Positions 35,357-44,217 of a stretch of 64,000 bases of DNA are shown in pieces. The notes under the pieces were generated by a model. The model saw only the letters and a program-made list of their open reading frames with translations, was not told where the DNA came from and searched no databases. Position 1 is the first letter of the stretch. Each line of letters opens with the position of its first letter. The stretch is from Phototrophicus methaneseepsis (lineage in GTDB: Bacteria; Chloroflexota; Anaerolineae; Aggregatilineales; Phototrophicaceae), in the NCBI RefSeq assembly GCF_015500095.1, contig NZ_CP062983.1, forward strand, positions 4,464,001 to 4,528,000, in the 5' to 3' direction. The position numbers were made by a program, and so were the translations under genes.

Positions 35357-35377
35357 TTTGACTAAATTATAGTCAAA
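35357..35377 (-). promoter_or_regulatory. Palindrome over a -10 box before the helicase gene
   Basis: Perfect inverted repeat TTTGACTA-N5-TAGTCAAA, 71 bp upstream of the GTG. Read on the minus strand it contains TATAAT, a perfect -10 hexamer, so a dimeric repressor bound here could block the helicase promoter. No clear -35 box was found. Confidence 0.45.
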
Positions 35378-35440
35378 TTTTCAATTGATATATGCATCCT
35401 CTTAGGCGCAATGAGTTGGTCACTAAAAATTACGGAACCA

Positions 35441-35598
35441 AAAGAGGCGCAAAAGAGGCGCCTCTTCATTGAACTTATGGTGATTGTGCGATTAATCGCC
35501 AGCAGCGACCTTCGCAGGCTGTAGCTCACTAGAAGCCTGTGTCGACGGCAAATCCTTGCCGATCTTTTTGCCCCGGAGCCTGAGACTGTTGGTCACTA
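35441..35598 (+). repeat. Direct repeat copy A (intact copA end plus terminator)
   Basis: The intact counterpart of 32261-32418; it includes the copA stop codon (35492) and terminator. Confidence 0.85.
35443..35465 (-). terminator. copA terminator
   Basis: Stem AGAGGCGC (35443-35450) with GCGCCTCT (35458-35465), 7-base loop; on the minus strand the stem is followed by TTTTGG. Confidence 0.75.
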
Positions 35599-37993
35599 CA
35601 AAGACTGACGAGAAGGCCATCGCCGCGGCGGCGAACATCGGGATGAGTTGACCCGCCATCGCCACCGGCACAAGGATGATATTGTACACAAACGCCCAGA
35701 ACAAATTCTGGTAGATGGTGCGCATGGTGGCCTTGCTGAGCGCAATCGCACGCGGCACGCCGCTGAGGTCGCCACTCATGAGGGTCACATCACTGGCCTC
35801 GATGGCAATATCCGTGCCAGTGCCAATCGCAATGCCGACATTCGCCTGTGCCAGTGCCGGAGCATCATTGACGCCATCGCCGACCATGCCGACGCGCTTG
35901 TTATCCGCTTGCAGCTTCTGCACAGCTTGCGCTTTATCACCCGGCAGCACATCAGCAATCACCTGCGTGATGCCCGCTTCCCTGGCGATAGCCTGAGCTG
36001 TCTGCTGGTTATCACCTGTCAGCATGACCACTTCCAGGCCAAGCGCTTGCAACTGTGCGATAGCCTCACGCGAGGTCGATTTAATCGTATCGGCAATGCC
36101 AATCACACCCTGGGCCACACCATCGACGCTCACAACAACCGCTGTTTGAGCTTTCGCCTGCATCGCATCAATTTGCGCCTGGTACACGCCCAGTTCCAGA
36201 CCATGTTGTGCCATAAAGCGCGGACTGCCAACACTCACTTCCTTACCGTCAACCCAGGCTTGCACACCATTGCCCGCAATCGCCTCAAATTGATCTGGCT
36301 GGCCTAAAGTTAAGTGCTGCGCTGCCTGAACAATAGCATCAGCCAGAGGATGCTCACTGGCCCGCTCGACAGTCGCTGCCAGCCGCAGTAGATCATCTTC
36401 AGCGACGCCCTCCGCTGTGATAATTTGTGTGACGCGTGGCTGCCCCTGCGTAATCGTACCCGTCTTATCCAGCGCAATTACATCGAGCTGCTGGGCGCTT
36501 TCAAGCGCTTCGCTGTTGCGGAACAAAATACCCATCTCAGCGCCACGCCCCATACCGACCATAATCGCTGTCGGTGTCGCCAAGCCTAAGGCACACGGGC
36601 ACGCAATCACCAGCACGGCGATAGCATTCAAAGTCGCCCCTGGTAGGCCAATCTGTGCGAAGAAGAACCAATATGCGAACGTGACCGCTGCCAGAACAAG
36701 CACAGTGGGCACAAAGTAAGCTGAAGCACGATCTGCCACGCGCTGGATCGGGGCACGTGAGCCCTGCGCCTGCTCCACCAACCGGATAATCTGTGCCAGC
36801 GCCGTTTCAGCACCCACGCGGGTTGCCTCTACAATCAGGCGACCCTGTTTATTGACGGTGCCGCCAATCACATTCGCGCCAATATCTTTGGAGACGGGCA
36901 TACTCTCGCCTGTGAGCATAGATTCATCCACGCTGGAACGTCCCTCAACGACGACCGCATCGACAGGGATTTTGGACCCGGGGCGTACGATGAGTTGATC
37001 ACCAGCCACCACAGCATCAACGGCGATTTCCTGTTCCACGCCATCGCGCCATAAAATAGCAGTCTTAGGCGTCAGGCCAATGAGCTTTTTAATCGCTTCA
37101 CTGGTGCGACCCTTGGCGCGTGCTTCCAACAATTTACCGAGCGTGATCAGCGTCAGGATGACGGCAGCGGATTCGAAGTAATCGTCTTTGCCGACCACAT
37201 CGCTAAAGCCTAGGGCGATCCCCAATAAAACCACAATGCCATAGACGTAAGCTGCTGTAGACCCTAAAGCGACCAGGACGTCCATATTGGCTGTGCCATT
37301 CCGCACCGATTTGATCGCACCACTGATGTACTGACGACCCAGGATGATATAGACAGGGGTCGCCATCGCGCCAAAGATGAACAACCAGGCATCATCCATA
37401 AGCCAGGGGAAAGTCTGCATCAAGAAAGGCACACTATGCAGGAAGTGGCGCGTCATACTCAGGACAACCAGCGGAATTGTCAATACGGTCCCGATAATTA
37501 CGAGCCGTTTCTGCCGCTGGATTTCCGCCTCACGCGCGGCTGCTTCAGCATCTTCCGGCGCATCCACAGCGCTGGTGTCCACCACGCCATAGCCCGCATT
37601 CTCTACGGCTGTAATCAAATCACTGCGGCGCACCACACCGGGGATATAGGTGACATGAGCGCGTTCCGTCGCTAGGTTCACCTGCACATCGAGCACGCCA
37701 GTCGGCTTTTGCAGGGCGCGGGTGACATTCTTCTCGCACATGGCGCAGGTCATGCCCGTGATAGGCAAATCAATACTGGCTGTCGCGACACCGTACCCGG
37801 CAGCCTGGACGTGATCCACCAGGTCCTGAGTCGTGGCCGTAGCAGCATCAAAGGTCACCATTGCCTTATCGGTCGCCAAATTTAACTGAACTTCCGCAAC
37901 GCCTTCTGTCTTTTGCAGGGCGCGGGTGACGTTCTTCTCACACATGGCGCAGGTCATGCCCGTGATAGGCAACGTTATCTGCTGTGTCGCCAT
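35492..37993 (-). CDS. copA: Copper-exporting P1B-type ATPase
   Basis: An 833-residue membrane pump that expels Cu(I) using ATP. Two N-terminal HMA domains each hold GMTCAMC (Cys15/18 and Cys83/86). Membrane helices follow, then the phosphatase loop LTGESMPV, the CPC translocation motif in [13 protein letters not shown], the phosphorylation motif DKTGTIT, an HP loop (SEHPLADAI) and [10 protein letters not shown], and the last two membrane helices. CPC plus these HMA motifs indicates Cu(I). A strong ribosome site (GGAGG) precedes the ATG. csoR lies 81 bp upstream on the same strand, forming a csoR-copA unit. The two HMA repeats are almost identical at the DNA level, pointing to a recent duplication or gene conversion. 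The 3' end is duplicated at 32.3 kb. Confidence 0.96.
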   Translation of the reverse strand: MATQQITLPITGMTCAMCEKNVTRALQKTEGVAEVQLNLATDKAMVTFDAATATTQDLVDHVQAAGYGVATASIDLPITGMTCAMCEKNVTRALQKPTGVLDVQVNLATERAHVTYIPGVVRRSDLITAVENAGYGVVDTSAVDAPEDAEAAAREAEIQRQKRLVIIGTVLTIPLVVLSMTRHFLHSVPFLMQTFPWLMDDAWLFIFGAMATPVYIILGRQYISGAIKSVRNGTANMDVLVALGSTAAYVYGIVVLLGIALGFSDVVGKDDYFESAAVILTLITLGKLLEARAKGRTSEAIKKLIGLTPKTAILWRDGVEQEIAVDAVVAGDQLIVRPGSKIPVDAVVVEGRSSVDESMLTGESMPVSKDIGANVIGGTVNKQGRLIVEATRVGAETALAQIIRLVEQAQGSRAPIQRVADRASAYFVPTVLVLAAVTFAYWFFFAQIGLPGATLNAIAVLVIACPCALGLATPTAIMVGMGRGAEMGILFRNSEALESAQQLDVIALDKTGTITQGQPRVTQIITAEGVAEDDLLRLAATVERASEHPLADAIVQAAQHLTLGQPDQFEAIAGNGVQAWVDGKEVSVGSPRFMAQHGLELGVYQAQIDAMQAKAQTAVVVSVDGVAQGVIGIADTIKSTSREAIAQLQALGLEVVMLTGDNQQTAQAIAREAGITQVIADVLPGDKAQAVQKLQADNKRVGMVGDGVNDAPALAQANVGIAIGTGTDIAIEASDVTLMSGDLSGVPRAIALSKATMRTIYQNLFWAFVYNIILVPVAMAGQLIPMFAAAAMAFSSVFVVTNSLRLRGKKIGKDLPSTQASSELQPAKVAAGD
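37706..37768 (-). repeat. HMA-repeat DNA duplication in copA, copy 2
   Basis: 63 bp within the second HMA domain; differs from 37910-37972 at only two positions. Confidence 0.85.
37910..37972 (-). repeat. HMA-repeat DNA duplication in copA, copy 1
   Basis: 63 bp within the first HMA domain; partner of 37706-37768. Confidence 0.85.
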
Positions 37994-38074
37994 GTCTGCC
38001 TCCTTATGATTATGAAAATCATGGTTGTGAAAATGCTGTTGAAAGTACGATTCATTGCACAGCGTGACATAACG

Positions 38075-38374
38075 CTATTTGTTAAGCAGCTCGATGATGC
38101 GCGTCATATCAGCAACGACCTTATCAGGATCATCAACCATCTCGTGACGTGCCGTATTATCCATATAGCAAGAAACCAGATTGCGGATGAGACTGGTAAC
38201 GCCCTTCTCGATGGTCCGTGCCCGGATGACACGATCTTCACAGGTGCCCTCATCGGCCTCAATCATACGCTCTAAGGAATCAAGCTGGCCTTTCAAGCGG
38301 CGAATACGATTCAGGGTCTGCTTGTTATGCTCACTGCGATCCCCAATATGGACGTGATCTTTCATGTCATCCAT
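38075..38374 (-). CDS. csoR: CsoR/RcnR/FrmR-family metal-sensing repressor
   Basis: A 99-residue all-helical repressor placed directly before copA, so it is the expected copper sensor. The DNA-binding helix (NRIRRLKGQLDSLERMIE) is conserved, as is the first ligand, Cys45. The usual second and third ligands, 25 and 29 residues later (His-Cys in copper CsoR), are Tyr70 and Thr74; the nearest Cys is Cys69. The N-terminus is His-rich (His7, His9, His16) and His77 lies after the helix. A GTG at 38386 opens the frame, but the ATG at 38374, 6 bases behind GGAG, is preferred. Whether it senses Cu(I), another metal or a reactive species is open. Confidence 0.88.
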   Translation of the reverse strand: MDDMKDHVHIGDRSEHNKQTLNRIRRLKGQLDSLERMIEADEGTCEDRVIRARTIEKGVTSLIRNLVSCYMDNTARHEMVDDPDKVVADMTRIIELLNK

Positions 38375-38426
38375 GTGTTTCTCCACATGTTGTCTATCAA
38401 TTTACGAGCCTAACTTACACAATCAG

Positions 38427-38444
38427 TATACCCCCAGGGGTATA
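38427..38444. promoter_or_regulatory. CsoR operator before csoR-copA
   Basis: Perfect inverted repeat TATACCCC-CA-GGGGTATA, 53 bp upstream of the csoR ATG. It matches the pattern of the site at 7700-7715 and is the likely autoregulatory operator. A weaker related sequence (GGTATAACCCC) follows at about 38455. Confidence 0.8.
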
Positions 38445-38536
38445 TGAGGTCAATGGTATAACCCCTATATAACAAGAAAAAAGGCACATGAAAACCATGT
38501 ACCTTTTCCTGATCGTGGGATGATTGAGTTTATCGC

Positions 38537-38941
38537 TTAAAGGGCAGCGAGAGCTTTCTCCAGGCGGGCTTTCGCCTCGACAGCGACATCTTGCAGGGCC
38601 TCATTGTCGCTAATCTGGACCATTGTCATGGGGTCAATAGCCATCACAACCGTATTGCCTGCCTGGGCATCTTCATAAATGACCACGTTGCATGGCAGCA
38701 GCAGCCCAACTTCAGTTTCTGCCTGGAGCGCTTTATGAGCCAGTGGCGGGTTACATGCTCCCAGGATTTTATAACGCGCCATATCCACATCCAGCTTCTG
38801 CTTTAAGGTATTCTGGACGTTAATCTCCGTCAAAATGCCGAAGCCCTGTTCCTTGAGGGCAGCAAGGACTTTCGCCTCAGCCGCATCAAAATCTATGGAT
38901 AATGTCTTTTTAAGACCATACTTCTCTGCTGTGACCATCAT
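38537..38941 (-). CDS. DUF302 protein
   Basis: A 134-residue cytoplasmic protein with the DUF302 pattern: an N-terminal FDAAEAKVLAALKEQGFGILTEINV, the signature YKILGACNPPLAHKAL, and LLLPCNVVIYED...VVMAIDPMTM. The family is widespread and its function is not settled; conserved Cys residues in GACNPP and LLPCNV suggest a thiol or metal role. It lies upstream of csoR-copA on the same strand, 163 bp before csoR, with the operator between, so it has its own transcript. The first of two adjacent ATGs (38941) is chosen behind GAGAG; the longer frame to 38992 is less likely. Confidence 0.88.
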   Translation of the reverse strand: MMVTAEKYGLKKTLSIDFDAAEAKVLAALKEQGFGILTEINVQNTLKQKLDVDMARYKILGACNPPLAHKALQAETEVGLLLPCNVVIYEDAQAGNTVVMAIDPMTMVQISDNEALQDVAVEAKARLEKALAAL

Positions 38942-39074
38942 CAAATCTCTCTTGAATTTGCGTTCGGTTACTTGATATGCAGATGACCACATCCAAACGC
39001 CCCTTACAGTAGAATTCGATTATGCAGCACATCAGGTTGGCTTATAGCTACTGGCTGATGCGTATGAGAAGCGC

Positions 39075-40436
39075 TTATTCTGGCGTAGCTGTTGGCTGTG
39101 GTGCCGCCGGGACCGCGGCCATCGGCACTGAGACGCAATCACCGCCTGTGACAGTGGTAGAAGCGCTAATCCAGATGTAAGGCGCGATCTGCCACCAGCT
39201 AGCACCATCCGTACCTACAGCGCGCCCCTGTACATCAGCACTTTCTCGCATTTGCATCACACCCCGAATGGCATAATCCCGGCCTGGACCATAACGCAAA
39301 TTAGCTCCACCCGGCCCGGTCGTAATGCGGCATGGGTCTGTCGCCAGCATGTCTGCAATCGGGCTGCGGTCTTCTGATGGAGCGGGCGTGATATACTGCG
39401 TCAATTCAACAGCAACGTACATCGACTGTGGCAACACGGATAACGGCAGCACCACAAGCGTTTCATAATCGTATGCTGCCGGGTCACTCACCTGCACAAT
39501 GCCGTCTTCATCCGTATACAACTCAACAAATTGAGCCGCTTCAACAGGAACAGCTTCACCCTCTACAGGCATCAAATCCGCCTCACCAGCAATGACATTC
39601 ACTACCAGCCGGGCGGCTTCGCCGGTCCCTCTCTGCGTCAGGAACAAGGCCCCATCGAATTGCAGGCGAACGCCATTAAGCTGAATACTGGCCGCATCCG
39701 TCGCATGAACGTTCTGTACCAGGACGCCAGAAGGCACACCGCCCGCACAAGAAGGGGTTTCATCATCAACATGCACAGAAAAAGCGGCAAACGGCGCATA
39801 GTACAAATCTGGCGCCATATCATCCACAGTCACAGTAGGCAATTCACTCGTATCGGCCAGGACCGCGCTGGTGACAAGCCACCCGGCAGAGCCATTGGCC
39901 CGCTGCATCCTCAGCCACAGCCCATCAGCACTGCGCCCAGTCAGCAGAACGCTCTCATTCTGGGCAATCGCCCCAAGCTGACGGTACTGCTCGCCAGGGC
40001 CACTGCGCAGATTTGCCCCTTGCTCTGGGGTAATCGGCGCATATAGATAAGCAACCTGCTCCGGCGCATCATTCGTCAGAGTGGCGGCCCCTAAGATAGC
40101 AAAGGCCAGCATCTGAGGGCTACCGCTCGTCGCGCCGAGTGCCTGCGTTTGTAACAGGGCCATACCCCATGCTGTTTCGCGAATCTGGCTGCTCACCAGC
40201 GAAAGCTCCGACAATCGCAGTCGATCGCCCGCTGCCCCGGCAGGTAACGCCGTGCCATCTATATCAAGCACTTGCAAGCCACCATCGCCATAGCACATTT
40301 CACCTGTCGATAGGCCCTGGCACCAGCCGCCTGCCTCCGCGATTGTCGCTTGTTGGGTCAACAGACAGGTTGTCTCCTGGGCCATAGCAGGCACCGTCAT
40401 CATCAGCAGAATCCATAAGAACCACTTCAACCGCAT
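39075..40436 (-). CDS. Secreted protein with two SH3b domains
   Basis: A 453-residue exported protein: signal peptide ending AMAQ, a Cys-rich start (CLLTQQATIAEAGGWC...MCYG), a first SH3b domain about residues 130-190 (GANLRSGPGEQYRQLGAI...GSAGWLVTSAVL), a beta-rich middle, and a second SH3b domain near the end (GANLRYGPGRDYAIRGVM...). The N-terminal Cys pattern and the middle region recur in the adjacent gene at 40597, so the two are paralogues; only this one keeps SH3b domains. Likely a cell-surface protein; no enzyme motif is visible. A terminator separates it from its paralogue. Confidence 0.85.
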   Translation of the reverse strand: MRLKWFLWILLMMTVPAMAQETTCLLTQQATIAEAGGWCQGLSTGEMCYGDGGLQVLDIDGTALPAGAAGDRLRLSELSLVSSQIRETAWGMALLQTQALGATSGSPQMLAFAILGAATLTNDAPEQVAYLYAPITPEQGANLRSGPGEQYRQLGAIAQNESVLLTGRSADGLWLRMQRANGSAGWLVTSAVLADTSELPTVTVDDMAPDLYYAPFAAFSVHVDDETPSCAGGVPSGVLVQNVHATDAASIQLNGVRLQFDGALFLTQRGTGEAARLVVNVIAGEADLMPVEGEAVPVEAAQFVELYTDEDGIVQVSDPAAYDYETLVVLPLSVLPQSMYVAVELTQYITPAPSEDRSPIADMLATDPCRITTGPGGANLRYGPGRDYAIRGVMQMRESADVQGRAVGTDGASWWQIAPYIWISASTTVTGGDCVSVPMAAVPAAPQPTATPE

Positions 40437-40484
40437 GTGCGCCTCGCTTTACGGATCATGTCACACCGTTCAATCAACAAAAAC

Positions 40485-40511
40485 GCCGCTACCTTACCAC
40501 AAGGCAGCGGC
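40485..40511 (-). terminator. Terminator between the two secreted paralogues
   Basis: Near-perfect stem GCCGCT-CCTT/AAGG-AGCGGC with a 5-base loop; the minus strand continues GTTTTTG. It ends the transcript of the gene at 40597-41817. Confidence 0.8.
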
Positions 40512-40596
40512 ATCTGTGATGTACAGCTTATCATGGACGGCTGAACGCTTAGTCTACTCTCAACTAGCCACATTCAGCGGCATGATTCAACGACCA

Positions 40597-41817
40597 TTAT
40601 TCGTCCAGCACAACCTCGAACGGCACGTTAATTTCACACGCGATACCCTCAGCCGCGATATTAAAGTACAGTTGCCCCTCAATTTCCGTCTCACTCAGAA
40701 AACGCAATTCATACAAGAATTCCGCGCCTTCTTCGCTCATCGTCCACTGATACACATTCGGCTGAGGATAGGCAAACTCACCTGGCGGCAGCGGTTCAGT
40801 CGCATTCTGCGTCAAAAACGCCTCAAGATCAAACGGCACACCACCGAAGTCAATGAAAGCTTCTTCCACAATGGGCGAGCTTGACCCTATAAGTTCTCCC
40901 ATACCGCCGGGACAATCCGAAACGACCTCGCCGCGCGTATACGTCCAGTTGCCTGTCTGCGGGATAATGACCTCTTCAGGGACAGCATCTTCAACCGTGG
41001 CATCATCATCTGCTAGGTCACCCTCCGGCACATTGATTAAATCAGTAATGTCGATAGGCAACGTAGCAAGCAGCCCCATCAGGCCACCGGGCATCTGGGA
41101 CCAATCAATCGCCTCAGGCTCCGATGGCGGCCCTGTGGGGATGAGATCTGCATCCAGGGGCACTGTGACGAAATAGCCGCCCTCAAACGTCTGCGCTTCA
41201 TCATCAACAGTGAGCGTTGCCTCGCCTTCCAGCAAGTTAAAAGTGAACACATCTTCAGCATCAGCGGTCAGATATGCCGTTGACCCCATAGCAATTTTGA
41301 TTTCATTCAACTCAAACGTGGCCTGGGCATCACCTTCTGGCGTCTGAATGAGGAGACCATCAGGCGCGTCTTCGCAGGATGGCATCCCAATCCCACTGCG
41401 GAAGTAAACAACCTGCCCATCATCAAACGTTTCGAGCTGAGAATCCCCAAAGAGCAGCATCGTCACATTCTGCCCCGGCAGCGTTTCTGGTAAGTTGGCC
41501 TGTATACGCAACAACGAGATGCCCCAAACATTGGCCTCAACATCTAGCGGTTGCAACGTCAGGCGCTGAATGAAACGAACTTCTGTCATATCACCTGGGG
41601 CCTCAAATGCGACAGGGTCTGTCACTGTGGGCTGAGCGGTGAGATCAACCAAATCATTGCCATAGCAAACTTGATTACGCCCTGTCTCCGCACAATTGGC
41701 GGAAAGCGCAGCAAGGGCTTCCCTCGCGATGAATTCACACGTCTGTGCAGAAGCAATAGGGCTGATAAATAAAGCCATCAACAACGGCAATAAATACTTC
41801 AAACGGGTCAACCGCAT
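40597..41817 (-). CDS. Secreted protein with FecR-like segment
   Basis: A 406-residue exported protein with signal peptide ending ISPIASAQ. Its start CEFIAREAL...NCAETGRNQVCYGN repeats the Cys spacing of the paralogue at 39075-40436. A segment about residues 180-235 (MGSTAYLTADAEDVFTFNLLEGEATLTVDDEAQTFEGG) resembles the FecR-type beta domain. The C-terminal part, after an acidic linker, is a beta-rich domain ending in CEINVPFEVVLDE. SH3b domains are absent. A TTG at 41829 opens the frame, but the ATG at 41817 gives a normal signal peptide. Function unknown; surface location inferred. Confidence 0.8.
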   Translation of the reverse strand: MRLTRLKYLLPLLMALFISPIASAQTCEFIAREALAALSANCAETGRNQVCYGNDLVDLTAQPTVTDPVAFEAPGDMTEVRFIQRLTLQPLDVEANVWGISLLRIQANLPETLPGQNVTMLLFGDSQLETFDDGQVVYFRSGIGMPSCEDAPDGLLIQTPEGDAQATFELNEIKIAMGSTAYLTADAEDVFTFNLLEGEATLTVDDEAQTFEGGYFVTVPLDADLIPTGPPSEPEAIDWSQMPGGLMGLLATLPIDITDLINVPEGDLADDDATVEDAVPEEVIIPQTGNWTYTRGEVVSDCPGGMGELIGSSSPIVEEAFIDFGGVPFDLEAFLTQNATEPLPPGEFAYPQPNVYQWTMSEEGAEFLYELRFLSETEIEGQLYFNIAAEGIACEINVPFEVVLDE

Positions 41818-41906
41818 ATTTAAGAACAACTTTCTCTAATGAACGTCGTACCTCTCAGGATAAAAGGCAAGGCATCACAATGCAAGCGCATCAGCAGACG
41901 AGCACG

Positions 41907-42311
41907 TCACCCACGCTCTGGATTCTCGTACAGTTCAACCATAACGCCGCCTGTGCTCTTTGGGTGTACGAATGTGTAGCGTGTACCATTCTCACGGGTG
42001 CGCGGCACTTCATAGATGAGCTGCACCCCTTTAGCTGCCAGTTCCTCTATTGCCGCGTCAATATCGTCTACTTCAAGGCAGATATGATGCATTCCCGGCC
42101 CACGCTTTTCGAGAAAGCGCGCCACACCACTATCCGCTGTCGTCGGAGCCATTAACTCAATATGTGCATCCCCCAATGACAAAAAGCCCACCTGCACAGC
42201 CTCATCGGGAACCTCTTCGACGCCACCAAACGGCAACCCCAGGGCATCTCGCCAGAAGCCGAGTGCTTCTTCAACATCCGGCACCACCACCGCAATATGG
42301 TTCATTTTCAT
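41907..42311 (-). CDS. mce: Methylmalonyl-CoA epimerase
   Basis: A 134-residue VOC-fold enzyme that interconverts (S)- and (R)-methylmalonyl-CoA on the path from propionyl-CoA to succinyl-CoA. The metal-binding set is visible: His5 (MNHIAVVV), Glu52 (HIELMAP), His75/76 (GMHHICLEV) and Glu126 (MVELYEN). The length is that of the family. AGAGG lies before the ATG. The acyl-CoA carboxylase operon at 46.6-50.2 kb would supply the substrate; the mutase gene is not in the window. Confidence 0.93.
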   Translation of the reverse strand: MKMNHIAVVVPDVEEALGFWRDALGLPFGGVEEVPDEAVQVGFLSLGDAHIELMAPTTADSGVARFLEKRGPGMHHICLEVDDIDAAIEELAAKGVQLIYEVPRTRENGTRYTFVHPKSTGGVMVELYENPERG

Positions 42312-42404
42312 AATAAGCCTCTTTCTAATAACATTTCGAACATAAAAGCATCATACAGAAGCGCAGACGAGAACCCTGTGCTCCTGTATGCAGCCCTATT
42401 GATT

Positions 42405-42962
42405 TCAGGTTCTATTTTCAGTGGTCTGCAATTGTAGCAGCGCCAATGCCAATACATTCGACCAGGGAATCACCTTGAACTCCCCCGTCAGCAAGGCTGT
42501 GCGCACATCGTCACGGCTCATGAGGAGGAATTCCTGTTCTTCCAGGTCATCGGCATCTGGCTGGGCCACCTGCTTAGCGCCTGTCGCCAGGTAAGCATAG
42601 GCCGTTCCAGCGCCCCGGTTACCATCCACAGCATACTGCCCAAGAGAAACCCAATTGGGGGCCTCATAGCCTGTTTCTTCCAGGACTTCGCGCTTGGCCG
42701 CCAACAATGGATCTTCACCCGGCTCAATATAGCCGCCTACAGGTGCTAAGGAAGTGCCTTCAACAGCATATTTCACCTGACGGAAGAGCACAAATAACCC
42801 CTGCTCATCCACAATCACCACATTGATAAAATCCGGCGTCACCAGCCACGGCCAATCTTTGATACGCTGACCATCCGGCAGTTCGACATCATGTTCTTCA
42901 ACAGTCAGGTATTTGCTGTACTTCAGAATAGGGCGACGTTTGAGCGTTTTCCAGGTTTGCAT
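42405..42962 (-). CDS. Nudix hydrolase (ADP-ribose pyrophosphatase-like)
   Basis: A 185-residue hydrolase with the Nudix box GYIEPGEDPLLAAKREVLEETGY (about residues 77-99), which binds Mg2+ and cleaves nucleoside diphosphates linked to another group. The flanking features (LKYSKYLTVEEHDVELPDG at the N-terminus, VLFRQVKYAVEG before the box) fit the ADP-ribose/ADP-sugar pyrophosphatase type. Exact substrate not assignable. GGAAGG lies 5 bases before the ATG. It is transcribed alone and divergent from the MDR gene. Confidence 0.92.
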   Translation of the reverse strand: MQTWKTLKRRPILKYSKYLTVEEHDVELPDGQRIKDWPWLVTPDFINVVIVDEQGLFVLFRQVKYAVEGTSLAPVGGYIEPGEDPLLAAKREVLEETGYEAPNWVSLGQYAVDGNRGAGTAYAYLATGAKQVAQPDADDLEEQEFLLMSRDDVRTALLTGEFKVIPWSNVLALALLQLQTTENRT

Positions 42963-43160
42963 GAGTGCCTTCCAATGGTTGAATTAAGCGCCTTTGGTAT
43001 GGCGTGTTTAAGCATCGTCTACTTGAGATGTTATAATATGAGTCATCTTTAGACTATTGTCATGTGGATTCTCAAAAGAGGACATTTATTACCATCCGAT
43101 CTTTACCAGCAAATACGGAAAACTAGCTTCAAGACCTGCAACAGTGAATGGAGTTCTTTT

Positions 43161-44195
43161 ATGAAAGGTGCTGTCCTGACAGCGCATGGTGATCTAGACG
43201 TCATCCAGTATGTCGATAATTTGCCCGTCCCAGAACCAGGGCCGGGAGAAGTACGCGTCCAGATCAAAGCAGCGGCCCTTAACCGGTTAGATTTATTCGT
43301 ACGGCGTGGTTGGAAAGGCCTCGAACTCGACTTCCCCCACCCGATTGGCAGCGATGGCGCGGGTATCGTCGACCAGGTTGGCCCAGGCGTCACGGGGTAT
43401 GAAATTGGCGATCCCGTCAGTATCAATCCATCGCTTTACCCGGATGAGCCTGTTGAAAACGCGTACGAGAACCAGGCGCGCGGCTTTAAGATCATGGGGG
43501 AACATGCACCGGGCTTCGCACGAGAATATATGGTCGTGCCAGCGCGCAATCTGCATAAAATGCCCGCGAACTTTGATTACAAAGAAGCCGCTGCCGCCGG
43601 ATTGGTCGGCGTCACAGCATGGCACTCCCTGATTACGCGCGGCGGCTTACAAGCAGGTGAAACTGTGTTGATCGTCGGCGCTGGTGGTGGTGTTAACAGT
43701 ATGAGCACCCAGATCGCCAAATTGGCGGGGGCTTTCGTTTATGTCGTGGGCAGCGATGAAGAAAAATGCCAGCTCGCCCGTGACCTGGGCGCGGATGTCG
43801 TCATCAATCGTGAAGAAGAGCCGGAATGGTCAAAAGTGCTCTATAAAATGACCAACAAACGCGGTGTTGATGTCGTCGTGGATAATGTGGGCGCGGCCAC
43901 ACTCAACGATAGTATCCGCAGCACCGGATCTGGTGGGCGTGTGTTGATCGTTGGCGGCACCACGGGCTATAAAGTCGAGATCAACGTCGCACAGCTTTTC
44001 GGGCGGCATGTCAGCCTGATTGGCAGTACGATGGGCACCCAGCGCGATTACAACCAGGTCATGGACCTGTTGTTCGCTGGCAAGCTCAAAGCCGTCATCG
44101 GCAAAGAATTCACGCTGCAAGAAGCGCGCCAAGCCCAGGAAGCGTTAGAAAACTTCGACATCTTCGGCAAAGTCGTCTTGAATGTTGATGCGTGA
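43161..44195 (+). CDS. MDR-family zinc-type alcohol dehydrogenase/quinone oxidoreductase
   Basis: A 344-residue medium-chain dehydrogenase/reductase. It has the GroES-like N-terminal domain (NRLDLFVRRGWKG...PIGSDGAGIVDQVGPGV) and a Rossmann domain with cofactor loop VGAGGGVNSMSTQIAK and Asp in VVGSDEEK. The Cys/His zinc ligands are not all present, so it looks closer to quinone oxidoreductase-type enzymes. The frame extends to 43062, but GGAG lies 7 bases before the ATG at 43161, which gives the usual start. The next gene (44218) may be co-transcribed, 22 bp away. Confidence 0.9.
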   Translation: MKGAVLTAHGDLDVIQYVDNLPVPEPGPGEVRVQIKAAALNRLDLFVRRGWKGLELDFPHPIGSDGAGIVDQVGPGVTGYEIGDPVSINPSLYPDEPVENAYENQARGFKIMGEHAPGFAREYMVVPARNLHKMPANFDYKEAAAAGLVGVTAWHSLITRGGLQAGETVLIVGAGGGVNSMSTQIAKLAGAFVYVVGSDEEKCQLARDLGADVVINREEEPEWSKVLYKMTNKRGVDVVVDNVGAATLNDSIRSTGSGGRVLIVGGTTGYKVEINVAQLFGRHVSLIGSTMGTQRDYNQVMDLLFAGKLKAVIGKEFTLQEARQAQEALENFDIFGKVVLNVDA

Positions 44196-44217
44196 GTAGC
44201 GGCATAAGCGAGGATAG

